Part shown: positions 1 through 4,219 of the stretch, piece after piece
How the letters are laid out: each line of letters starts with the position of its first letter
Position numbering within the stretch: position 1 is the stretch's first letter
Source of the DNA: Bacillota bacterium
GTDB lineage: Bacteria; Bacillota; Clostridia; Lachnospirales; Lachnospiraceae
Reading direction: 5' to 3'
Length of the DNA stretch: 7,937 bases
Assembly (NCBI GenBank): GCA_023424235.1
Contig: JAFAEB010000200.1
Location: 1 to 7,937 of the forward strand
Made by a program: the position numbers and the translations under genes
Notes under the pieces: generated by a model
What the model saw: the letters and a program-made list of their open reading frames with translations, nothing else
Told to the model about the DNA's origin: nothing
Database searches by the model: none

Positions 1-1380
1 ACAAGAATCAAAGGTGCTGACACTATTAAAATGCAAACAAAAGAAGGTCAAAATCTATTATCTTTACCTGGTAGAGAATTATTAGAAGAACACAAAGTAA
101 TTGAACATACCAATGTACTAGAAACAGAAGTACCGGATAAATTAAGAAGTGGTTACATCTCTCTTGGATATAATATATGTCGTGGAAAAGAAACAGAAGC
201 ATTCCATAGAGATACATATGATCAAGGTAATTTTCCAGTAGTTTTAGTTGGAGAGCAAGGAAGCGGTAAAACAACTTATATAAGTAATTATGTTAAAAGT
301 ATACTTAAAAGAGACGAAGGATGCATGGTTATTGACTTTATAAAAAATTGTGAACTATCCGAAACAATAAAGAAAGTAGTTCCAGCAGATAAATTAGTTG
401 AGTTAGATATGTCTGATATTAACAGTGCGCAAGGCATAGGTTACAACGAATTAATACCTAAAGATATGAAAGATTTATCTATATTGGATATATCTAATCG
501 AAAAGCATTATATATACAGATGCTTGTTGATGCATTGAATACAGATGGCGATCCTTTATCCTCTTCTATGGATAGATATCTAAGTGCTGCAGCAAATGTT
601 GTATTTTTAAATACTAATGCAAGTCTTAAAGATGTTGTTAAGTGCCTAAATGATTATAAGGTCAGAAAAGAATATATAGACAATGTACCTATGGGTTTGG
701 TAAGTTATTTAGACGAAGAAATTAGTGCTTTATGGGAACTAGATGAGAGAGATAAGGACGGTTTAGTTACTGGCACAAGAATGTCAAAAATAGATGGAAT
801 AAATCATAGAATAAACTTACTTAGAAAAGATTTAAGACTTAAGATGATGTTTAATAAAACATGTAATGAAAATATTGACTTAGTTAAATGTATGGATGAA
901 GGTAAAATAATCTTAGTAAAAATGCCACAAGAATATTTTTCTACACCTTACTCTAAAAATGTTATTGTTACATATTTATTCACTAAGATTTGGGCTGCAA
1001 CATTAATACGTGGTAGTCTTCAAGAAAAACCAAAACGGTTTCATACAATTGTAGATGAAGTTTTTCAATCAAGAACATCCATGAAACTTTTAAGAGAACA
1101 AGAGATATTACCTCAGACTAGGAAGTTTGGTAGTAAATTTGTCTTTAGTTGTCAATATGTAGGCCAGATAGAGCTTATTGATCAAACACTTAGGTCCGCA
1201 GGAGCATCATACTTATTGATGAAGGGTAGCGGAAAAGCAAATTTCAATGAGTTTAAGGATGAATTATATCCATACACATTAGAAGATTTAGAAGCACTAC
1301 CACAGTATAGTAGTTTAAATATAATTAACTATGAGGATGGTAGAGCAAAATTTATAACAAGACTTCCAAAACCATTGTAA
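1..1380 (+). CDS. HerA/VirD4-type conjugative transfer ATPase, 5'-partial
   Basis: Open from the first base of the window (459 residues visible). An ATG at 31 has no well-spaced ribosome binding site, so the true start is probably upstream. A Walker A motif GEQGSGKT lies at nucleotides 250-273 (visible residues 84-91). A Walker B TIVDE, with the Asp-Glu pair at 1054-1059, and a downstream FSCQY sensor-like strand with Gln at 1153 complete a RecA-like ATPase core. The stretch after Walker A (VIDFIKNCEL) and the GKIILVKMPQEYF strand before Walker B fit the HerA/VirD4/TraD superfamily, whose members pump DNA or feed it into a type IV secretion channel. No membrane segment is seen in the visible part, though the N-terminus is missing. 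The stop is followed at once by a hairpin terminator. DNA-transfer function is inferred from the family and from the nearby attachment site. An element-borne ATPase of another role, such as phage packaging-like, is possible. Confidence 0.75.
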   Translation, partial: TRIKGADTIKMQTKEGQNLLSLPGRELLEEHKVIEHTNVLETEVPDKLRSGYISLGYNICRGKETEAFHRDTYDQGNFPVVLVGEQGSGKTTYISNYVKSILKRDEGCMVIDFIKNCELSETIKKVVPADKLVELDMSDINSAQGIGYNELIPKDMKDLSILDISNRKALYIQMLVDALNTDGDPLSSSMDRYLSAAANVVFLNTNASLKDVVKCLNDYKVRKEYIDNVPMGLVSYLDEEISALWELDERDKDGLVTGTRMSKIDGINHRINLLRKDLRLKMMFNKTCNENIDLVKCMDEGKIILVKMPQEYFSTPYSKNVIVTYLFTKIWAATLIRGSLQEKPKRFHTIVDEVFQSRTSMKLLREQEILPQTRKFGSKFVFSCQYVGQIELIDQTLRSAGASYLLMKGSGKANFNEFKDELYPYTLEDLEALPQYSSLNIINYEDGRAKFITRLPKPL

Positions 1381-1385
1381 AATAA

Positions 1386-1413
1386 AATCCCCATTACATA
1401 CGTAGTGGGGATT
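1386..1413. terminator. Bidirectional hairpin terminator between convergent genes
   Basis: Arms AATCCCCATTAC (1386-1397) and GTAGTGGGGATT (1402-1413) pair over 12 bp with one T-G wobble around an ATAC loop. Read leftward, the stem is followed by a T-rich TTTTATTTTA tract; read rightward, by ATTTACGTTTAC. It can therefore serve both the plus-strand ATPase and the minus-strand repressor. Its right arm overlaps the repressor stop codon by two bases. Confidence 0.8.
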
Positions 1414-1696
1414 ATTTACGTTTACTTATTATATATCTTTTATAATTTTCAAGCTCTAATATCTCATCTGGCCTTAAATCGGTATAATCTGACGTTAATA
1501 ATGCAAATGGGTGAACACCAAATATTTCAGATAAGGTACTTAATGTATTAATTGTTATGTCTGTTTTTCCAGTTTCAATGTTTGAATATGCAGACTGACT
1601 TATATTGAGTATTTGGCAGACTTCAGACTGTTTCATATTCCTTCTTTTTCTTGCTAAATAAATTCTTTCCCCTACTTCAATACTATGTATTCTCAT
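1412..1696 (-). CDS. XRE-family helix-turn-helix transcriptional regulator
   Basis: A 94-residue protein that is almost entirely one Cro/C1-type HTH domain, at about residues 8-66. The predicted second helix is KQSEVCQIL and the recognition helix SQSAYSNIETG, followed by the usual NTLSTLSEIFGV helix. A short charged tail (residues 70-94) ends in SKRK. There is no peptidase or sensor domain, so any inducer response would need a partner. The start at 1696 has a GAGGTG Shine-Dalgarno 7 bases upstream (1704-1709) and a promoter just behind it. A longer reading from 1744 would begin at the -35 box and has no ribosome binding site. It sits head-to-head with the SOS-controlled gene at 1979 and tail-to-tail with the ATPase. 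By analogy with ICE and phage switches it probably represses its own promoter and perhaps element genes. That role is inferred. Confidence 0.88.
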   Translation of the reverse strand: MRIHSIEVGERIYLARKRRNMKQSEVCQILNISQSAYSNIETGKTDITINTLSTLSEIFGVHPFALLTSDYTDLRPDEILELENYKRYIISKRK

Positions 1697-1715
1697 TTTT
1701 ACGCACCTCAAAAAA

Positions 1716-1744
1716 ATGATAACATGGTAATCAATTACATTCAA
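1716..1744 (-). promoter_or_regulatory. Promoter of the XRE regulator with palindrome in its spacer
   Basis: On the minus strand, a TTGAAT -35 box (1739-1744) and a TATCAT -10 box (1716-1721) are separated by exactly 17 bases. A TG sits one base upstream of the -10 box (extended -10). The spacer contains the perfect inverted repeat GTAAT-CA-ATTAC (1727-1738). A palindrome covering the polymerase site is a natural operator for a dimeric XRE repressor, so autoregulation is inferred. The predicted leader is only about 15 nt. Confidence 0.65.
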
Positions 1745-1916
1745 TATATAAGCAATATATATTAGTTATTATAATATTTTATTAATACAACTAATATTAT
1801 AGACAAAAATATACAAAAAACTATCTAAATGGTAAAAAAATACACAAGACTAATAATGAAAAATATGGTATTATTATAGGCAATAAGTACTATTAAAGGG
1901 GATGATTAAAAATCAG
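1745..1916. other. AT-rich divergent intergenic region with short repeats
   Basis: This is the space between the two divergent promoters. It holds a 9-bp inverted repeat ATATTAGTT/AACTAATAT (1759-1767 and 1789-1797, centres about three helical turns apart). A 7-bp inverted repeat TAATAAT/ATTATTA lies at 1851-1857 and 1870-1876. The first copy of a 15-bp direct repeat lies at 1839-1853. The AT content makes the inverted repeats weak evidence of binding sites. No convincing coding sequence is present. Confidence 0.4.
1839..1853 (+). repeat. 15-bp direct repeat, copy 1 (AATACACAAGACTAA)
   Basis: An exact 15-base match to 2479-2493, where it runs across the edge of the tRNA-Leu anticodon arm. 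The spacing between copies is 640 bp. The copies bracket the SOS promoter and the small gene at 1979-2344. It could be a partial attachment-site copy or a recombinase/excisionase binding site; which one cannot be decided from the sequence. Confidence 0.6.
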
Positions 1917-1945
1917 TTGAATACGAACAAACGTTCTGATATAAT
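1917..1945 (+). promoter_or_regulatory. SOS-type promoter of the small cysteine-rich gene
   Basis: A TTGAAT -35 box (1917-1922) and a consensus TATAAT -10 box (1940-1945) are separated by exactly 17 bases. The whole spacer is occupied by a LexA box. Transcription would begin near 1952, about 27 bases before the chosen start codon. The near-consensus promoter predicts strong expression once the repressor leaves. Confidence 0.8.
1924..1937. promoter_or_regulatory. LexA/DinR operator (SOS box)
   Basis: CGAACAAACGTTCT matches the Gram-positive LexA consensus CGAACRNRYGTTYC at 13 of 14 positions; only the last base differs. It lies between the -35 and -10 boxes, so bound LexA would block polymerase. 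The consensus is established for Bacillus DinR/LexA. Binding in this organism is inferred. An element-encoded repressor with a similar site is the alternative. Confidence 0.75.
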
Positions 1946-1978
1946 AATTATATTATAATAATGTATGAGGTGCAAAGG

Positions 1979-2344
1979 ATGAATAAAGAGTGGAGAGAAT
2001 TTGTTAATAATAGGTGTATGTGTGCACTGTATGAAAATATAGAATTTTCTGAAAAGGAAAAGAATGCTATTGAGTATACAAAGTTGAATACAGAAGCAAG
2101 AGAATTATGTTACATATTAGGGTTAAGAGATGCGAATGAATTATTTTGCCAGCAATTAAAAATTCCTTCCCAAGAAGATGTACGTAATGAATGCGAGAGT
2201 ATTTTAAAAAAAGATAGAATTTATTGTAATATGCTATGTCAAAACGAAGATGTAGATTTATTGCAAGAGAGAGCAGAAGCAATATGTTATGAAGCTGGTT
2301 TTAAAAATGCTATTGCAAGATTAAACACTTGCGTAATAAACTGA
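1979..2344 (+). CDS. Small cysteine-rich helical protein under SOS control, function unknown
   Basis: I do not recognise the family. The start at ATG 1979 is chosen because a GAGGTG Shine-Dalgarno lies 6 bases before it (1967-1972). The upstream ATG at 1961 would contain that site in its coding sequence and has no site of its own. The 121-residue product is highly charged, predicted helical, and has no signal peptide or membrane segment. It contains nine cysteines (13, 15, 44, 57, 72, 83, 87, 103, 118), unusual for a cytoplasmic protein of this size; metal binding or redox sensing is possible. The segments ELCYILGLRDANELF and AICYEAGFKNAIARL look like two diverged copies of one helical motif. 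Its LexA-box promoter and its position between an element repressor and the attachment site suggest a DNA-damage-induced role such as element induction, excision or host modulation. This is inference only. Confidence 0.8.
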   Translation: MNKEWREFVNNRCMCALYENIEFSEKEKNAIEYTKLNTEARELCYILGLRDANELFCQQLKIPSQEDVRNECESILKKDRIYCNMLCQNEDVDLLQERAEAICYEAGFKNAIARLNTCVIN

Positions 2345-2358
2345 TCCACACTGATCCA
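2340..2358 (+). repeat. Two 9-bp direct repeats at one helical turn (ACTGATCCA)
   Basis: ACTGATCCA occurs at 2340-2348 and 2350-2358, offset by 10 bp so both copies face the same side of the helix. The first copy overlaps the stop codon of the SOS gene. Such phased repeats near an element end are typical of integrase arm-type or excisionase sites, but the assignment is inferred. Confidence 0.45.
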
Positions 2359-2414
2359 TTCGTTATAATTTTGATTGATTATTTATAGTTTTAGTATATA
2401 TTTTTAATATGTAG

Positions 2415-2451
2415 CGCAACGCACGAAAACAAGTAAATTCAGTGCATTGCG
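2415..2451. repeat. GC-rich inverted repeat between the SOS gene and the attachment site
   Basis: Arms CGCAACGCAC (2415-2424) and GTGCATTGCG (2442-2451) pair at 9 of 10 positions around a 17-base loop, in an otherwise very AT-rich stretch. There is no T-tract directly after it, so it is a poor intrinsic terminator. It may terminate weakly or bind a recombination protein near the element end. Confidence 0.45.
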
Positions 2452-2478
2452 AGTATTTTAGAAGATTATTAATTAGAT

Positions 2479-2493
2479 AATACACAAGACTAA
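2479..2493 (+). repeat. 15-bp direct repeat, copy 2 (AATACACAAGACTAA)
   Basis: Identical to 1839-1853. This copy overlaps the 5' strand and loop of the tRNA-Leu anticodon arm (from 2485), so its right portion is tRNA-derived and its left portion element-derived. Confidence 0.6.
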
Positions 2494-2540
2494 GGATCTT
2501 GTGAGCCTAGCTCGTACGGGTTCAAGTCCCGTCGACTGCA
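2485..2540 (+). tRNA. tRNA-Leu(AAG) 3' half only: attachment-site remnant
   Basis: The visible parts, in order, are as follows. Anticodon arm: CAAGA (2485-2489), seven-base loop CTAAGGA with anticodon AAG at 2492-2494, and TCTTG (2497-2501). Class II variable arm: GAGC-CTA-GCTC (2503-2513). T-arm: ACGGG-TTCAAGT-CCCGT (2516-2532). Acceptor 3' strand: CGACTGC plus discriminator A (2533-2540), without encoded CCA. The required 5' half (GCAGTCG acceptor strand and D-arm) is absent; the upstream bases are AT-rich element sequence. The RNA cannot be functional. Truncation inside the anticodon arm is the classic mark of integration into a tRNA gene, the rebuilt tRNA lying at the other element end. 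Confidence 0.82.
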
Positions 2541-2543
2541 GTT

Positions 2544-2590
2544 AATAAAAATAGAGTTGCTAACGGAAGTTAGTAACTCTATTTTTATTT
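2544..2590 (+). terminator. Terminator of the tRNA-Leu gene (scar unit 1)
   Basis: A 21-bp stem (2544-2564 with 2569-2589) with one G-T wobble closes a GGAA tetraloop and ends in a T-rich strand (ATTTTTATTT). It starts four bases after the tRNA end, as expected for a tRNA terminator. The A-rich left flank allows termination from the opposite strand as well. Confidence 0.85.
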
Positions 2591-2640
2591 AGTAAAGTAG
2601 GGACTTGAACCCGTTGGTCAAGGTCCCGGAGGCAGCAGTT

Positions 2641-2685
2641 AATAAAATGGAGTTATTAGCGGAAGCTAGTAGCTCTTTTTTATTT
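2641..2685 (+). terminator. Diverged terminator copy (scar unit 2)
   Basis: A 20-bp stem (2641-2660 with 2665-2684) with one mismatch and three G-T wobbles closes the same GGAA loop as unit 1 and ends in CTCTTTTTTATTT. Relative to unit 1 an A-T pair (2563/2570) is replaced by G-C (2659/2666), so pairing is kept while sequence drifts. Confidence 0.7.
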
Positions 2686-2729
2686 AGTAAAGTAGGGACT
2701 TTGAACTACCAGTAGAATCAAAGGTAACA

Positions 2730-3596
2730 GTGGCATTTGATGAAGATACATATGGTGATTATATTTTAACAATTTTAGATCAAGATGGAACGATAGTATA
2801 TGAAAATGAAGGACATATATCATTCGATGATACAAATGTTACTGTAACCTTAGATAAGGGCAAATATATACTTGAATTAAAAGAAAATGATGATTATGAA
2901 TTTGAGTATGGATTTTCTCTAAAATATAAACCGATAGGGGAAGTGGCTACTAAATCTTTAAAATTAAGTAAAACTAGTTTGACATTATCAAAAGGTGGTT
3001 CTACTACAATAAAAGCTACATATTCTCCTTCATACTCAACAGATACTATTTTATGGGAAAGTTCTAATACTAAAGTAGCAACGGTTAATAAGTCTGGTAA
3101 GGTAACAGCAAAGGGAATTGGAAAAACAACTATTACTGCAAAAATGGGGAGTAAAACAAAAAAATGTACAGTTATTGTAAACAAGGCCCAATATGAATTA
3201 GATAAAGGTTCCAAATCATTATTGAATGGAATGAAAAATGTATCTGGTTATAATAAAGCAGTTTGGAATTCTAGTAATACTAAGGTTGCTACGGTAAGTA
3301 AGACGGGAACAATAAAGGCATTAGCACATGGAAAAACTAGCATTACAGCTTCAGTTAATGGGGAAAAGTATAAATTCACCATCTATGTATATGATCATGA
3401 TATATTAGTTAATCAAGCTAAATCTACATTGAAAGATTTATTAAAGAATCCCAATTCTTTAATAATCAATAAGATAACGGGTAATGGTAATTTTGTTAGC
3501 ATTGATTATAGTGCTATGAATGGATTTGGAGGATATAATCGAGAAAACTTCTATGCGTATTACAAAGATGGTAAATTACAGTATATATCTTATTAG
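2730..3596 (+). CDS. 5'-truncated PPC-Big2 surface protein (probable pseudogene)
   Basis: The longest reading with a usable start is 288 residues from GTG 2730. The same frame is open and protein-like back to about 2700 (FELPVESKVTV), where it meets the tRNA scar repeat. Residues 1-67 resemble a PPC-type beta-sandwich domain missing its first strand. Residues 75-151 are a clear bacterial Ig-like Big2 domain (LSKTSLTLSKGGSTTI, WESSNTKVATVNKSGKVTAKGIG). Residues 155-221 are a second, shorter Big2 copy (WNSSNTKVATVSKTGTIKALAHGK). The tail 222-288 is unassigned. Such proteins are secreted and bind cell wall or ligands, but no signal peptide, anchor or promoter is present here. Only a weak AAAGG precedes the GTG. 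The reading frame itself is undamaged, so truncation is probably recent. Expression of the fragment cannot be excluded. Confidence 0.75.
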   Translation: MAFDEDTYGDYILTILDQDGTIVYENEGHISFDDTNVTVTLDKGKYILELKENDDYEFEYGFSLKYKPIGEVATKSLKLSKTSLTLSKGGSTTIKATYSPSYSTDTILWESSNTKVATVNKSGKVTAKGIGKTTITAKMGSKTKKCTVIVNKAQYELDKGSKSLLNGMKNVSGYNKAVWNSSNTKVATVSKTGTIKALAHGKTSITASVNGEKYKFTIYVYDHDILVNQAKSTLKDLLKNPNSLIINKITGNGNFVSIDYSAMNGFGGYNRENFYAYYKDGKLQYISY

Positions 3597-3805
3597 TTAT
3601 ATTAATTTTTAATTAATGTCTTTATGATAGCTTATTTAGGTATATTACTTGATTGTTCTCGTTTAATAAAAGAGTGTTTTAGATGTAATGTAGTATATGT
3701 TTAAATAGTGATGGATTATTAGCTATCACCAACATGGGAAAGATATAGCCAATGGCAAAGGTATCGTGAGCAATGGTATTAATGAAGTATATAGAATATT
3801 TGTCT
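3597..3805. other. Gene-poor stretch with possible decayed coding traces
   Basis: There is no intact gene. It starts with an AT palindrome ATTAATT-TTT-AATTAAT just after the Big2 stop. At 3712-3807 a 31-codon open stretch (ending NGINEVYRIFV, stop 3805-3807) runs into the terminator at 3806. At 3723-3782 another frame reads a Trp/Tyr-rich stretch (SPTWERYSQWQRY). One of these may be the end of a lost gene; I cannot tell which. Confidence 0.35.
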
Positions 3806-3847
3806 AAAGTAGTCGATTTGTTAATAATCGACTACTTTTACTTTTTA
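3806..3847 (+). terminator. Perfect hairpin terminator without an intact upstream gene
   Basis: Arms AAAGTAGTCGATT (3806-3818) and AATCGACTACTTT (3826-3838) pair perfectly over 13 bp with a 7-base loop. The tail TTTTACTTTTT follows. No intact gene ends here, so it is probably the surviving terminator of a deleted gene. Confidence 0.8.
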
Positions 3848-3894
3848 TGTTAGAATATATCAAGTAAAAATTAATTAATGATTGAAAGTAATAG

Positions 3895-4125
3895 CAACTG
3901 AAAGCATTTAATTTTGTCAATGCATTTATTGAAGATTGACTTCGTGCAAGAGGATATGCCACCAAAATGCGATTAGTGGATGGTTTGATTCATGAGTTTC
4001 ATATCAATCTGAATAGTGGTGTTAAAGGACGTTTTGTGAGTATTAACTTGATTGAAGGGTCTAAAAAGCAAATTGGAGAATTAATTATTGGTTTGGCATA
4101 TGGCAGTAGTACAGAGAAAGAATAA
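3895..4125 (+). pseudogene. Decayed small gene with an in-frame TGA
   Basis: One frame reads protein-like from about 3895 to a TAA at 4123-4125, interrupted once by TGA at 3937-3939. Before the stop it gives KAFNFVNAFIED, and after it LRARGYATKMRLVDGLIHEF and a further 40 or so residues ending STEKE. A TGG-to-TGA change would restore a single reading. An ATG at 3967 could start a 52-residue protein, but its only ribosome-site-like bases (AGAGG) lie about 13 bases away, which is poor spacing. I do not recognise the family. It is probably a remnant left by the same rearrangements that produced the scar region. Confidence 0.5.
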
Positions 4126-4164
4126 ATCTAAACTAAACCATTTTCAAAACCTACTCTGCATTAC

Positions 4165-4193
4165 TAGAATTATTTATGGAGATAATTTATAAT
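4165..4193 (+). promoter_or_regulatory. Possible promoter of the HD-hydrolase operon
   Basis: A consensus TATAAT (4188-4193) lies 26 bases before the start codon. The hexamer 17 bases upstream, TAGAAT (4165-4170), is only a poor -35 match. There is no obvious operator. A promoter here is needed because the terminator at 3806 isolates the operon from upstream genes. Confidence 0.4.
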
Positions 4194-4219
4194 AAAGAAA
4201 AAACACTAGGAGGATTGAC

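Larger units (their letters stand above)
1..2540. mobile_element. Right end of a tRNA-Leu-integrated conjugative or mobilizable element (left end outside window)
   Basis: This is inferred from three things seen together. A HerA/VirD4-like conjugation ATPase fragment lies at 1-1380. A divergent repressor/SOS-gene regulatory module lies at 1412-2344. A 5'-truncated tRNA-Leu(AAG) lies at 2485-2540, the usual product of site-specific integration into a tRNA gene. Elements of this type often carry the integrase near the end that rebuilds the full tRNA, so the integrase and intact tRNA should lie left of the window. No integrase, relaxase or excisionase is visible here. The element could equally be an ICE, a mobilizable element or a decayed remnant. 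Confidence 0.55.
2538..2706 (+). repeat. Two tandem diverged copies of tRNA 3' end plus terminator
   Basis: Unit 1 begins GCAGTTAATAAAA at 2538 and unit 2 begins with the same 13 bases at 2635. Both continue through a GGAA-loop hairpin into AGTAAAGTAGGGACTT (2591-2606 and 2686-2701). The 24 bases before unit 2 (GGTCAAGGTCCCGG followed by AGGCA) read as a decayed T-arm and acceptor strand of the same tRNA. The two units therefore look like successive integration scars, or a duplication of the tRNA 3' flank. After unit 2 the sequence switches abruptly into coding sequence. Confidence 0.65.

Noticed and set aside
26..274. Minus-strand open frame opposite the ATPase Walker A region
   Set aside because: Leu/Tyr/Phe-rich shadow of an AT-rich gene; no start signals.
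1697..1744. Sixteen-residue N-terminal extension of the XRE regulator starting at 1744
   Set aside because: It would begin at the -35 box of a good promoter and has no ribosome binding site, whereas 1696 has GAGGTG at 7 bases.
1756..1790. Alternative minus-strand promoter with TTGTAT and TATAAT
   Set aside because: The boxes are only 11 bases apart, and the TTGAAT/TATCAT pair nearer the gene has ideal spacing and an extended -10.
1902..1958. An 18-codon open frame (MIKNQLNTNK...) after AAAGGGG
   Set aside because: It has no space between the purine run and the ATG, and it overlaps the promoter and LexA box, so it is not a credible gene.
1961..1978. Upstream ATG at 1961 as start of the cysteine-rich gene
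   Set aside because: The GAGGTG site at 1967-1972 lies inside this extension and is correctly spaced for ATG 1979; nothing precedes 1961.
2067..2282. Minus-strand open frame within the cysteine-rich gene
   Set aside because: It is antisense to a gene with a clear promoter and ribosome site, with hydrophobic low-complexity content typical of a shadow frame.
2538..2706. CRISPR-like repeat array
   Set aside because: There are only two diverged copies, each being a tRNA flank and terminator hairpin; no spacers and no cas genes.
2894..3214. Minus-strand open frame opposite the Big2 domain
   Set aside because: It is antisense to a recognisable Big2 repeat; no ribosome site or family features.
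3937..3939. TGA read as selenocysteine or recoded codon
   Set aside because: No plausible SECIS hairpin follows and no redox motif surrounds it; simple decay (TGG to TGA) is more likely.
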